64,000 bases of DNA from CAVQCX01 sp963775335. Lineage in GTDB: Bacteria; Pseudomonadota; Gammaproteobacteria; Chromatiales; Chromatiaceae. Made by a program: the position numbers and the translations under genes. Each line of letters opens with the position of its first letter. The stretch's first letter is position 1. This document shows positions 1 through 8,498 of the stretch, piece after piece. The notes under the pieces are model-generated. The model saw only the letters and a list, made by a program, of their open reading frames with translations. It did no database searches and was not told the origin of the DNA. The stretch covers positions 12,195 through 76,194 of the forward strand of contig CAVZIJ010000004.1 in NCBI GenBank assembly GCA_963775335.1. Reading direction: 5' to 3'.

Positions 1-270
1 CTGAAAGGATCGCCCGGCGAGCTCCGGGCGCTGGGCCGTTGCCGACGATGGGAGGGAATTCCCGTGTACGTCGGAAAAGTTGATCCCGGCCTTCTCGAAG
101 ACAGCGCCCTCCTCCATGACGCGGGATCGGCCGCCCCCGCCCGCGGGGCGCTCCCAGCTGTCTTCCCGGAACCCCGCGCCGCCGTCCTCCCTCTCCAGGG
201 CCTCGCAGATCCGGTCCTGAAGCGCCAGGAGATACGTCTTGACCTGTGCGATGTCGGGGCTGTCACTCAT
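1..270 (-). CDS. hemF: Coproporphyrinogen III oxidase, aerobic (N-terminal part, cut by window edge)
   Basis: The 90 codons visible encode the N-terminus of oxygen-dependent coproporphyrinogen III oxidase, which decarboxylates two propionates of coproporphyrinogen III in haem (and bacteriochlorophyll) synthesis. Recognisable family segments are EDSWERPAGGGGRSRV, then FEKAGINFSDVHG and SATAQRPELAGRSF. The rest of the roughly 300-residue enzyme lies beyond base 1. The ATG at 268-270 (complement) has an AGGAGA ribosome site about eight bases upstream. tsaC lies 156 bases upstream on the same strand, a common gammaproteobacterial arrangement. Confidence 0.93.
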   Translation of the reverse strand, partial: MSDSPDIAQVKTYLLALQDRICEALEREDGGAGFREDSWERPAGGGGRSRVMEEGAVFEKAGINFSDVHGNSLPSSATAQRPELAGRSFQ

Positions 271-426
271 CGGGATTCTGTCTCCTGGCCGGATTCGCCC
301 GGCCGGCGCGGGGGCCCTGGGCCGAAATCGTCGCGGTCGCCGCGCATTTTGAGATGGTCCGTAGTCTGTCAGAATCGCCTGCCTTCCGGGAGCCCAGGTG
401 CCCGCTGGCCCGATGATCGGTCCGGC

Positions 427-999
427 TCAATCCCGGAGGACCTTCCCGGTCAGTCCGTCCCGGATCGTGCTCGGTCTCGGCGCGCCGCCCAGGGGGGCGT
501 GCAGGATATAGTCGAGTCCCGGGAGGCGCTGGCGCACCTGGAGGGGTGTACGCGCCGGGGGGTGGCCGCTCGGATTGGCGCTGGTCGACACCAGCGCGCG
601 AGCGCAGGCGCGACACAGGGCAGCGGCCACCGGATGGGCGGTGACGCGCACCGCCAGCGTGTCGTGGGCGCCGCGCAGCCAGGTCGGGACTGCGTCGGCC
701 GCCGGGAGCACCCAGGTGTCGGGTCCGGGCCAGCCGGTGAGCACCTGGGCCATCCTCGCCGGCGCGAGGGGTCGGACGAAAGGACGCAGCTGCTCGAAGT
801 CCGCGGCGATAAGGATCAGCCCCTTGGCCAACCGCCGCCTCTTCAGCACGAGCAGCCGCGCGACCGCAGCGCGGTCGAGAGGATCACAGCCCAGGCCGTA
901 GACGGCCTCGGTCGGGTAGGCGACCAAGCCCCCGCCGCGGATGCAGCGCGCGGCCTCACGCAGATGCCAGGGCTGGATCGGCTGAGTGCCCCCGATCAC
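427..999 (-). CDS. tsaC: Threonylcarbamoyl-AMP synthase TsaC
   Basis: A 190-residue protein of the YrdC/Sua5 fold. It makes threonylcarbamoyl-AMP from threonine, bicarbonate and ATP for the t6A modification of tRNAs reading ANN codons. Visible family features are an early YPTEAVYGLG segment, LKRRRLAKGLILIA (substrate and nucleotide-binding lysines and arginines) and STSANPSG near residue 137. The length matches the short TsaC form and not the longer Sua5. It ends 156 bases before hemF and starts six bases after the purE stop codon, so purE-tsaC-hemF are probably cotranscribed. Confidence 0.93.
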   Translation of the reverse strand: MIGGTQPIQPWHLREAARCIRGGGLVAYPTEAVYGLGCDPLDRAAVARLLVLKRRRLAKGLILIAADFEQLRPFVRPLAPARMAQVLTGWPGPDTWVLPAADAVPTWLRGAHDTLAVRVTAHPVAAALCRACARALVSTSANPSGHPPARTPLQVRQRLPGLDYILHAPLGGAPRPSTIRDGLTGKVLRD

Positions 1000-1005
1000 G
1001 CCAGA

Positions 1006-1512
1006 TCAGGCGCCCAGACGCGACTGCAGCTCCGCGTCCTTGGCCAGCACGGCCTCGGCATTGGCCTGGCGCTCGGCCCCCAGCCGCTCGGCGAGGTCTC
1101 GGTCGCACAGGGCGAGGATCTGGGCGGCCAGGTACGCCGCATTCTTGGCGCCCGCTTTGCCGATCGCGACGCAGGCGACCGGAATGCCGCCAGGCATCTG
1201 AACGGTCGACAAGAGGGAGTCCATGCCGTTCAGCGGCCCGGCGTCCAGCGGGACGCCGATGACGGGCTTCAGGGTCAGGCCTGCCACCGTGCCGGCGAGG
1301 TGGGCCGCCAGGCCGGCCGCCGCGATGAACACGGCGCAGCCGCGCCCGTCGGCGTCCTTGACGTAGGCATGGGTGGCGGCAGGGGTGCGGTGCGCCGACG
1401 TGATCTTGACCTCAAAGGGGACGTGCAGGGCGCCGAGCACGTCGATCGTGGCCTGCATCACAGGCAGGTCCGAGTCAGAGCCCATCAGGATCGCGGCAAA
1501 GGTTTTGCTCAT
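1006..1512 (-). CDS. purE: N5-carboxyaminoimidazole ribonucleotide mutase PurE
   Basis: A 168-residue class I PurE, which converts N5-CAIR to CAIR in purine synthesis. The phosphate-binding GSDSDLPVM motif sits at residues 12-20. SAHRTPA and a glycine- and alanine-rich AAAGLAAHLAG loop follow, as in the family. The ATG at 1512 begins MSKTFAAILMGSDSD. The partner purK, usually adjacent, is not next to it; tsaC follows directly. It lies between topA and tsaC on the same strand. Confidence 0.94.
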   Translation of the reverse strand: MSKTFAAILMGSDSDLPVMQATIDVLGALHVPFEVKITSAHRTPAATHAYVKDADGRGCAVFIAAAGLAAHLAGTVAGLTLKPVIGVPLDAGPLNGMDSLLSTVQMPGGIPVACVAIGKAGAKNAAYLAAQILALCDRDLAERLGAERQANAEAVLAKDAELQSRLGA

Positions 1513-1594
1513 GGGTCGCTTTCCGGTCCGTTGTGCAGACGGCGGACCTTACCCCAAAGCCGAGGCTCGGGCTACCGCGGCATGCCTGAGATCA

Positions 1595-3889
1595 TCAGCC
1601 GGCGTTGCTCTCAGGTACGTCCTGGACGTAGGAGCAGTCCGCCTGGGGGCAGACCTTCTGGGTACCCCGACGTCGGGTGGTCTTCAGGGTCAGAATGGGC
1701 CAGCCGCAGCTCGGGCAGGGCTCGGCGACAGGCTCGTTCCAGACGGCGTAGTCGCAGGTCGGATAGGTGGAGCAGGAGTAGAAGATCTTGTCGCGACGGG
1801 ACTTGCGCCGGACCAGGGTGCCCTTGCCGCACTTGGGACAGCCGACGCCAGTGTCGACCGGCCGTTCCAGCGGCTCGATATGGGCACACTTGGGGTAGGC
1901 GCTGCAGCCGATGAACTTTCCATACCGCCCGTCCTTGACGACCAGGGCCGAGCCGCACTTGGGGCAAGAGCGGCCTTCGAGCACCGGTGCGGCCTCGGGC
2001 GCCTCTTTCTTTTCCGCGTTGAGGTCCCGGGTGTAGGTGCACTCGGGGTAATTGGTGCAGCCCACGAATCGCCCATGACGCCCGAGCCGGATGGACAGCT
2101 GGCCGCCGCACTCGGGGCAGGCCTCGTCGAGCGCCTCGTGGGTGACATCGCTGCGCTTGACGTGGGCGTGTGTGTGCTCGATCCGTTCTTTGAAGGGCGT
2201 CCAGAACTGCCGAAGCAGCGGCTTCCAGTCCTCCTCTCCCCGCGAGACGGCGTCTAGCTCGTCCTCAAGCCGTGCCGTGAAGTCGTAGTCCACGTACTGG
2301 CTGAAGTACTCGGTCAGAAATCGGTTGACTACCCGCCCTACGTCGGTCGGGTAAAAGCGCTTCTTCTCCAGGCGCACGTAGTCGCGCTCCTGGAGTGTGG
2401 AGATGATGGCCGCGTAGGTCGATGGGCGCCCGATGCCGAACTCTTCCAGAACCTTGACCAGACTAGCCTCGGTGTAGCGCGGCGGCGGTTCGGTGAAGTG
2501 CTGCTCGCTGCGGATGGTGGTGAGCTGGACCCGCTCGCCCTCGGTCAATGGAGGCAGCTGGGTCTCCCCTTCACCCTCGTTTTCGGGCGCATCGTCCCGT
2601 CCTTCCTGGTAGACGGCGATGAAGCCCGGATCGCGGATGGTGCTGCCGGTCGCGCGGAAGCGGTTCCCGGGACCGCACCCCAGATCCGCCGAGACCGTGT
2701 CGATGGTTGCATGATTCATCTGGCAGGCGACCGTGCGCTTCCAGATCAGCTCGTAGAGGCGATGCTGGTCGCGCGACAGATAGCCCGTAAGCCCATCCGG
2801 AAGGCGTTCCACCGCGGTCGGTCTGATGGCCTCATGGGCCTCCTGGGCGTTCTTCGCCTTGGTCTTGTAGTACCGGGGCTGTTCGGGACAGGCGGCTTCG
2901 CCGAAGCGCTTGCGGATCAGGCCACGGATCTCCTCGATGGCTTCCTGGGCGAGGTTCACCGAGTCGGTGCGCATGTAGGTGATCAGGCCGACCGCCCCCG
3001 CGCCGGTGTCCACCCCCTCGTAGAGCTGTTGGGCGGTGCGCATGGTGCGTTGAGCGGTAAAGCCCAGCTTGCGCGCCGCCTCCTGCTGCAAGGTCGAGGT
3101 GGTGAACGGCGGAGCTGGGTTGCGCTTGCGCTGTTTCTTCTCGACCTTCTCGACCAGCAGGGTCCCGCCCGCCGCAGTCTCCAGGGCGCGTTGAACCGTG
3201 CCGGCGCGCTCCGCGTCGGTGATGCTGAACTGCTCGAGCTTCTCGCCCGCGAACTGGATGAGCTTTGCCGTGAAGGCGCGCCCTGCCTTTCCGGCATCCG
3301 CCTCGATGGTCCAGTACTCACGCTCGCGGAAGGCCTCTATCTCGAGCTCGCGCTCGACGATCAGCCGCAGCGCGGGACTCTGCACCCTTCCCGCCGAGAG
3401 GCCCCGGCGCACCTTCTTCCAGAGCAGCGGTGAGAGATTGAAGCCGACCAGGTAGTCCAATGCCCGGCGCGCCTGCTGGGCATTGACCAAGTCCATCGAG
3501 ATCTCGCGGGGATGCGCGATGGCGTCGTTGACTGCCCGTCTGGTGATCTCGTTGAAGACCACCCGATGCACCGGCTTCTGGCTCAGCGCCCGGCGCTCCT
3601 GCAGCAGCTGAAGCAGGTGCCAGGAGATGGCCTCGCCCTCGCGATCCGGGTCGGTCGCGAGATACAGGGCGTCGGCCTGACGGAGGGTCTTGGCAATGGT
3701 GGCGACGTGGCGCTCGCTACGCTCTATGGGCTGGTAGTGCATGTCGAAGTCGCGCTCGGGCTCTACGGCGCCTTCCTTGGGAACGAGATCGCGTACGTGC
3801 CCATAGGAGGCCAGGACCTCGAAGTCCTTGCCCAGGTACTTCTTGATCGTCTTGGCTTTGGCCGGCGATTCGACGATTACCAGATTCAT
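1595..3889 (-). CDS. topA: DNA topoisomerase I (omega protein)
   Basis: A 764-residue type IA topoisomerase that relaxes negatively supercoiled DNA. The N-terminal TOPRIM domain begins VIVESPAKAKTI and carries the metal-binding DPDREGE at about residues 80-86. The catalytic tyrosine is Tyr305 in ITYMRTDS. The C-terminus from about residue 590 has four CXXC zinc-ribbon units, the last being CPSCGWP with CPQADC. The length is somewhat under that of E. coli TopA (865), the difference lying in the C-terminal region. A sigma70-like promoter precedes it, and smg lies upstream on the same strand. Confidence 0.97.
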   Translation of the reverse strand: MNLVIVESPAKAKTIKKYLGKDFEVLASYGHVRDLVPKEGAVEPERDFDMHYQPIERSERHVATIAKTLRQADALYLATDPDREGEAISWHLLQLLQERRALSQKPVHRVVFNEITRRAVNDAIAHPREISMDLVNAQQARRALDYLVGFNLSPLLWKKVRRGLSAGRVQSPALRLIVERELEIEAFREREYWTIEADAGKAGRAFTAKLIQFAGEKLEQFSITDAERAGTVQRALETAAGGTLLVEKVEKKQRKRNPAPPFTTSTLQQEAARKLGFTAQRTMRTAQQLYEGVDTGAGAVGLITYMRTDSVNLAQEAIEEIRGLIRKRFGEAACPEQPRYYKTKAKNAQEAHEAIRPTAVERLPDGLTGYLSRDQHRLYELIWKRTVACQMNHATIDTVSADLGCGPGNRFRATGSTIRDPGFIAVYQEGRDDAPENEGEGETQLPPLTEGERVQLTTIRSEQHFTEPPPRYTEASLVKVLEEFGIGRPSTYAAIISTLQERDYVRLEKKRFYPTDVGRVVNRFLTEYFSQYVDYDFTARLEDELDAVSRGEEDWKPLLRQFWTPFKERIEHTHAHVKRSDVTHEALDEACPECGGQLSIRLGRHGRFVGCTNYPECTYTRDLNAEKKEAPEAAPVLEGRSCPKCGSALVVKDGRYGKFIGCSAYPKCAHIEPLERPVDTGVGCPKCGKGTLVRRKSRRDKIFYSCSTYPTCDYAVWNEPVAEPCPSCGWPILTLKTTRRRGTQKVCPQADCSYVQDVPESNAG

Positions 3890-3949
3890 GATTGGCGCTT
3901 CAGCAGCAGTTCGGACCCGCCTTTCGAGCGGGTCCGCGCGTTTTGCAAG

Positions 3950-3978
3950 TCAATAATGGGGGACGAGGGCGCTGTCAA
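3950..3978 (-). promoter_or_regulatory. Candidate sigma70 promoter of topA
   Basis: Reading the minus strand, TTGACA (complement of 3973-3978) is followed after 17 bases by TATTGA (3955-3950). CATTAT is an alternative -10 box shifted three bases upstream. It lies 61 bases upstream of the topA ATG and downstream of the smg stop, so topA can be transcribed independently of smg. Inferred from motif match only. Confidence 0.5.
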
Positions 3979-4025
3979 GGAGCCCGGTGGCTTCGCCCCC
4001 GCACACGGGGCTCCGCCGAAGCCGA

Positions 4026-4502
4026 TCAGTGGAGAAACACGGGGTCTTCGCTGTAGATGATGTCCTCCATCTGGGCGAAGGCCATCTCCCGGCCGGGCTG
4101 GCTCATGAGCACCAGCAGCACGATCCACTTGATCTCTTCCTCGCTGAGGATGGACGCATCCAGTGCCAGCGCGCGGTCAATGACCAGCTCGCGGCTGATC
4201 GGGTCCAGAATCCCGTTCTGCTCCAGATAGAGCAGGAGCCCGCGGCAGCCGGTATCCAGCCGATGCATCTCGTCCTGGCTGAAGATCCGGTGGGAATGGC
4301 GCGACCGCCCGCGAGGGGCGTCGCACTGTTGCTGGACTGCCAGCTCGTCGAGCCAGCGGATTGCCTTGTCGACCTCTACGCTGGGAAACCCCGCCATGGT
4401 GAGCTCCTCGCGAAGCTCTCGCTGGTCCGCGGGCGGCCCCGCGTCTGCATCCATGTAGTTCTCGTAGAGGTAGATGAGCACATCCACCATGGTCTCGTTC
4501 AT
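4026..4502 (-). CDS. smg: Smg family protein (DUF494)
   Basis: A 158-residue acidic protein of the Smg/DUF494 family, found in gammaproteobacteria between dprA and topA exactly as here. It begins MNETMVDVLIYLYENYMD and contains the family's IFSQDEMHRLDTGCRG segment at about residues 92-107 and a C-terminal SEEEIKWIVLLVL stretch. Its function is not established. The start lies 66 bases after the dprA stop codon, suggesting one transcript dprA-smg. Confidence 0.9.
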   Translation of the reverse strand: MNETMVDVLIYLYENYMDADAGPPADQRELREELTMAGFPSVEVDKAIRWLDELAVQQQCDAPRGRSRHSHRIFSQDEMHRLDTGCRGLLLYLEQNGILDPISRELVIDRALALDASILSEEEIKWIVLLVLMSQPGREMAFAQMEDIIYSEDPVFLH

Positions 4503-4568
4503 CGCTCTGCTGTCCGGTTCGGGACCCGCCGGCCGCCTAGGGCCCTGACTCCCCCGTCCGAGTCGGAT

Positions 4569-5702
4569 TCAAGGCCGGGTGGCGCGCGCATACCGTCCAC
4601 CTGGGATCGATGATACATGACCCTGCAGCTCCAGCAAAAGAAGCATGGAGGCGACCGTCTGGGCTGCGAGTCCCGTGCGCGCGACCAGCACATCGACCGG
4701 TACCGGGTCGAATCCGAGGCTGTCCAGCAGTCTCCGGTAGTCGTCGTCGGGCCCTTCGCCCCTGTCCCGAGTGCCCTCAGGGTCCTGGGCGTCCGAGGCA
4801 GGCTCCAGGGGGCCGATCTGGGGCCCCAGCTCGGCCAGCACGTCCTGCGCGGTCTCGACCAGCTTGGCGCCTTGGCGGATGAGCTGGTGGCAGCCCCGCG
4901 CCAGGGGATTGTGGATCGACCCCGGGATGGCAAACACCTCGCGGCCCTGCTCGGCAGCGAGCTTCGCCGTGATCAGCGACCCGCTGCGCAGTGTCGCCTC
5001 GACGACCAGAACGCCGAGACTGAGGCCGCTGATCAGGCGGTTGCGCCGGGGAAAGTGCCCGGGTCGTACCCCGGTGCCGGGCGGAAATTCAGAGACCAGC
5101 GCGCCCTGACGCGCGATCTGACGCGCCAGCTCAAGGTGCGAAGCGGGGTAGACCCGATCCGGACCAGTGCCGAGCACCGCCAGGGTGGTCCCTCCCGCTC
5201 CCAATGCCCCCCGGTGTGCCGCGGCGTCTATCCCAGACGCCAGGCCGCTGGTGATCGTGAGGCCGGCGCGGGCCAGGGCGCCGGCGAAGGCACACGCGTT
5301 GTCCCGGCCGCCGGCGGTGGGATTGCGCGAGCCGACGATTGAGATCTGGGGATCGGCGAGCACGGCGTACTGTCCCTGCACGAACAGCGCCAGCGGGGGG
5401 TCGGGTATCTGCGCAAGGGGTCTGGGGTAGCGGTGATCGGCCAGGGTGATCAGGTGGCGATCCGGCCCGGCGCCCAGCCAGGCCAGATCGGCATCGACCT
5501 CTGGCCACCGGCCCGTGCGCAGATATTGTCGGGCGGCACTGGGGACACCCAGGGAGTCGAGCTGGTGATCCTGCCCTGCCGTCAGAGACTGCGCCGGAAT
5601 GCCCGCCTCGGTCAGCCGGCGCCCAATCCCTGCACCGACTCCGGGGGCGTGGACGAGGGCAAGCCAGGCCCGCAGCTCCGGAACATCGACGCTGTCTTCC
5701 AT
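4569..5702 (-). CDS. dprA: DNA-processing protein DprA/Smf
   Basis: The predicted 377-residue protein loads RecA onto incoming single-stranded DNA during natural transformation. The Rossmann-like domain shows SIVGSRNPTAGGR and GLASGIDAAAHRGAL, then FPPGTGVRPGHFPRRN and ISGLSLGVLVVEA. A C-terminal winged-helix-like domain follows. I chose the ATG at 5702 (MEDSVDVPELRAW) because an upstream in-frame start at 5780 adds 26 residues without family character. It sits between the LysM gene and smg on the same strand, the conserved gammaproteobacterial order. Confidence 0.94.
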   Translation of the reverse strand: MEDSVDVPELRAWLALVHAPGVGAGIGRRLTEAGIPAQSLTAGQDHQLDSLGVPSAARQYLRTGRWPEVDADLAWLGAGPDRHLITLADHRYPRPLAQIPDPPLALFVQGQYAVLADPQISIVGSRNPTAGGRDNACAFAGALARAGLTITSGLASGIDAAAHRGALGAGGTTLAVLGTGPDRVYPASHLELARQIARQGALVSEFPPGTGVRPGHFPRRNRLISGLSLGVLVVEATLRSGSLITAKLAAEQGREVFAIPGSIHNPLARGCHQLIRQGAKLVETAQDVLAELGPQIGPLEPASDAQDPEGTRDRGEGPDDDYRRLLDSLGFDPVPVDVLVARTGLAAQTVASMLLLLELQGHVSSIPGGRYARATRP

Positions 5703-5733
5703 GACGCGGGGCCCGCCTTCCGCGGGCCCCCGA

Positions 5734-6774
5734 TCAGGGGTTGTGGACCCGGTCGCGGACGTGGATGGCGCGGATCGCATCCATCACCAGCGCGAAGCTC
5801 ACCCGTGGGAAGGTCCGAAATACCATGAGGTGCCCCGCCTGCTCGTCAGGGAGCGTAACGCGCTTGTGTCGCGAGGGGGTGACCGTGTCCTTGATCGTCT
5901 CCCCACGGCTCTCGATGGCGAGGACGTCGCCCGGCGCCAAGCCGGCCTCTGCGCCACGGTCGAGGGCGACCACGTTGAACTGCCCGATCTCCGTGATGCC
6001 TCCGAGCACCCCGATGATGGACCCTCGGACCTGCTGGTCGGGGGCCTTTGGGAAGAACGTCACCAGTGGTTGGGCGTCGGACACCGGGATCAGGCGGTCC
6101 CCCTCGCGGGTTTCCTGCGTGGTGCGCAGGAGCTCCAGGGTGGCCGGGTCGCCGGTGCGTTGCAGCTCGGCCTCGCCGATGTAGAGGGCCTGGTAGCCGA
6201 GGAAGGCCCCGGTGTCCGCATCCCGGTAAGCCGGCCCTGGGCGGACGACGTCGAAGCGCGTGTGCTCGTCGGTCCGGATGGCTCGCACATAGATGCGGTT
6301 GCCCGCTCCTCCGATGACGTGCTCGTCGGCATGGGCGACGATGTAAGGGGCGTCGCCGAGCTCACCGCGTCCGACCACGTACGGGCGGCTGAGAAACTGC
6401 TGTATGGCGTCGACGGGAATGGCCGGAATCGCGCTCGCCAGGGGTGTGGATCGGATCTTCGGAGAAAGCTTGACCTCATAGCGGCCGCGGATCAGGGACA
6501 GGATCGGGCGCCCGTCGGCGTAAGTAAGCACCAGGGTGTCGCCCGGATAGATCAGGTGCGGATTCTTGATCTGCGGATTAACATGCCAAATTTCGGGCCA
6601 GAGCCAAGGCTGTCGCAGGAAGCGCCCGGCGATGCCCCAGAGCGTATCTCCCTTAACGACGGTATAGCGGTCGGGATGGGAGGGGTTCAGCTCGACGCGC
6701 CCGGCGGCGGAAACCACAGACGCGAGCAGCAGTCCGATGATGAGCCCTGCGAGCTTCCGGCTAGACTTTCCCAT
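5734..6774 (-). CDS. LysM domain envelope protein
   Basis: A 346-residue protein with a basic N-terminus and hydrophobic stretch (LAGLIIGLLLASVVSA), indicating a signal peptide. A LysM module follows (YTVVKGDTLWGIAGRFL to YPGDTLVLTY, about residues 37-85). The remaining 260 residues match the conserved family encoded divergently from def and beside dprA in many gammaproteobacteria. LysM binds peptidoglycan glycan strands, so the protein is likely periplasmic; its exact role is unknown. The start at 6774 (MGKSSRK) was preferred over 6831 because it places the signal sequence at the N-terminus. dprA starts 31 bases downstream of its stop codon. Confidence 0.88.
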   Translation of the reverse strand: MGKSSRKLAGLIIGLLLASVVSAAGRVELNPSHPDRYTVVKGDTLWGIAGRFLRQPWLWPEIWHVNPQIKNPHLIYPGDTLVLTYADGRPILSLIRGRYEVKLSPKIRSTPLASAIPAIPVDAIQQFLSRPYVVGRGELGDAPYIVAHADEHVIGGAGNRIYVRAIRTDEHTRFDVVRPGPAYRDADTGAFLGYQALYIGEAELQRTGDPATLELLRTTQETREGDRLIPVSDAQPLVTFFPKAPDQQVRGSIIGVLGGITEIGQFNVVALDRGAEAGLAPGDVLAIESRGETIKDTVTPSRHKRVTLPDEQAGHLMVFRTFPRVSFALVMDAIRAIHVRDRVHNP

Positions 6775-6803
6775 GTTGGCCCCTTTGGGTGAAGATAGGC
6801 TGC

Positions 6804-6831
6804 AGTGTAGCCCAAAAGTACAGGTCTTCAA
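6804..6831 (-). promoter_or_regulatory. Candidate promoter for the LysM-dprA operon
   Basis: On the minus strand TTGAAG (6831-6826) and TACACT (6809-6804) are separated by 16 bases, about 30 bases upstream of the LysM gene start at 6774. A second possible -35, TTGACT, overlaps it and is one arm of the inverted repeat shared with the def promoter. Confidence 0.45.
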
Positions 6832-6840
6832 GTCAATGCG

Positions 6841-6870
6841 TTGACTCAGATTCCTGTATGATCATTAATT
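6841..6870 (+). promoter_or_regulatory. Candidate promoter for def-fmt-rsmB
   Basis: TTGACT at 6841-6846 and ATTAAT at 6864-6869 are separated by 17 bases in a locally AT-rich stretch, 45 bases upstream of the def ATG. TTGACT is the right arm of AGTCAA-TGCG-TTGACT (6831-6846), a perfect 6-bp inverted repeat between the divergent LysM and def genes. Confidence 0.5.
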
Positions 6871-6914
6871 TAGCGCATCATCTTGCATCAATGCTATAGA
6901 TCTGGCAGACCCTG

Positions 6915-7451
6915 ATGGCAATCCTGGACATCCTGCATTATCCCGATCCGCGTTTGCGTACCAAGGCCTCGCTTGTCACTGAGGTCACCCAGGAGGTGCG
7001 CCAGTTGGTTGACGACATGTTCGAGACCATGTACACCGCTCCGGGCATCGGCCTGGCGGCGACCCAGGTGAACGTGCACAGGCGCGTCATCGTGGTCGAC
7101 ACCTCGGAGGACCACACCGCTTCCCTCTGCCTGATCAACCCGGAGATCCTGGACCGTGAGGGGGAAGAGCAGATGGACGAGGGCTGTCTTTCCGTGCCGG
7201 GGGTCTACGAGACCGTGATGCGTGCCGAGCGGGTCCGCATCCGCGCCCTCGATCGCGACGGAAATGTCTTCGAGCAGTGGGCCGACGGGCTTCTGGCGGT
7301 GTGCATCCAACACGAGATCGACCATCTGGATGGCAAGCTCTTCGTCGATTACCTCTCCAGTCTCAAGCGCCAGCGGATCCGCAAGAAGCTCGAGAAGGAG
7401 GGCCGTCAGGGCCCGGCCAGGCCTGAGGTTGCCGCTAGCCGCGCCATTTAG
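6915..7451 (+). CDS. def: Peptide deformylase
   Basis: A 178-residue metallohydrolase that removes the formyl group from nascent N-formylmethionyl peptides. All three family motifs are present: GIGLAATQV (about residues 44-52), EGCLSVP (about 91-97, metal-binding Cys) and HEIDHLDG (about 133-140, metal ligands and catalytic Glu). The ATG at 6915 begins MAILDILHYPDPRLR, the usual N-terminus. It is followed by fmt and rsmB, the classic formylation and rRNA-methylation cluster. Confidence 0.97.
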   Translation: MAILDILHYPDPRLRTKASLVTEVTQEVRQLVDDMFETMYTAPGIGLAATQVNVHRRVIVVDTSEDHTASLCLINPEILDREGEEQMDEGCLSVPGVYETVMRAERVRIRALDRDGNVFEQWADGLLAVCIQHEIDHLDGKLFVDYLSSLKRQRIRKKLEKEGRQGPARPEVAASRAI

Positions 7452-7556
7452 GGTGGTTCGGCCCGATTATGAGAGGGGGCCAGCGGTCGCGCTGCGACCG
7501 GGTTCCCAGTCTGCCTAATCCACGGCCGTTGCGCGGCCCGCTATCCTGGATCCCCG

Positions 7557-8498
7557 ATGAGCGAGCCGCTCGATATCGTGTTTGCCGGTACCCCCGAGTT
7601 CTCCGTGCCCGCCCTGCGAGCGTTGCTGGCTTCGCGACACCGGGTCCTCGGCGTGTATACCCAGCCGGATCGGCCCGCCGGACGTGGCCGCAATCTGCTC
7701 GCGAGCCCGATCAAACAGCTCGCTCAAGCCCATGATCTGCCGGTCTATCAGCCCGTGAGCCTCCGGGGCGAAACCGAGATCGCGCAGCTCCAAGGCCTCG
7801 CGCCGGACCTGATGGTGGTGGTGGCCTACGGGCTGCTGCTGCCGCAACGAGTGCTCGACGTACCGCGTCTGGGCTGCATCAACATCCACGCCTCTTTGCT
7901 GCCGCGCTGGCGTGGTGCCGCGCCGATCCAGCGCGCCCTGTTGGCCGGGGACACCCGGACCGGGGTCACCATCATGCGCATGGAGGCAAGTCTGGACACC
8001 GGCCCGATGCTGTTGATCCGGGACTGCCTGATCGCTGCGGAGGACACGGGCGGGGATCTGCACGATCGTCTGTCCCTGTTGGGTGCCGAGGCGCTGATGG
8101 CGGCCCTGCCCGGTATCGCCGACGGCAGCGTCCAGCCGCGGGCCCAGGATGACGCCGAGGCCACCTATGCGACCAAGCTGACCAAGGAGGAGGCCCAGAT
8201 GGACTGGGGGCGGTCTGCACGCGAGCTCGAGCTGCAGGTGCGTGCCTTCAATCCCTGGCCCGTTGCCCACACGCTCTGGCAGGGGACGACGCTGCGGATA
8301 TGGCGCGCCCGGCATCTCCCGGGGGCTGCCGGGGAGGGCACGCCCGGCCGGGTGGTCGCTGCGTCGCGCGAGGGGATCGATGTCGCCGCAGGACGAGGTG
8401 TGTTGCGCATCCTGGAGCTACAGCTGCCCGGAAAACGGGCGATGGGCGCGCAGGACTTCGTCAACGCCCACTCGGTCACGGGGGCGCTGTTTGGCTGA
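7557..8498 (+). CDS. fmt: Methionyl-tRNA formyltransferase
   Basis: A 313-residue enzyme that formylates initiator Met-tRNA using 10-formyltetrahydrofolate. The N-terminal formyltransferase fold shows FAGTPEFSVPALRALL and NIHASLLPRWRGAAPIQRA, with the catalytic Asn-His pair. The C-terminal domain begins near residue 205. It lies 105 bases after def and overlaps the rsmB start by eight bases, indicating translational coupling. Confidence 0.97.
   Translation: MSEPLDIVFAGTPEFSVPALRALLASRHRVLGVYTQPDRPAGRGRNLLASPIKQLAQAHDLPVYQPVSLRGETEIAQLQGLAPDLMVVVAYGLLLPQRVLDVPRLGCINIHASLLPRWRGAAPIQRALLAGDTRTGVTIMRMEASLDTGPMLLIRDCLIAAEDTGGDLHDRLSLLGAEALMAALPGIADGSVQPRAQDDAEATYATKLTKEEAQMDWGRSARELELQVRAFNPWPVAHTLWQGTTLRIWRARHLPGAAGEGTPGRVVAASREGIDVAAGRGVLRILELQLPGKRAMGAQDFVNAHSVTGALFG

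Noticed and set aside
64..1914. A long open frame on the plus strand across hemF, tsaC, purE and the topA end
   Set aside because: It is antisense to four well-recognised genes, has arginine- and glycine-rich low-complexity translation and no family similarity. High GC produces such frames.
3915..3942. GGACCCGC hairpin with a following TTTT between smg and topA
   Set aside because: The T-run lies on the plus strand, where no gene ends. On the minus strand, where smg and topA are read, there is no T-tract.
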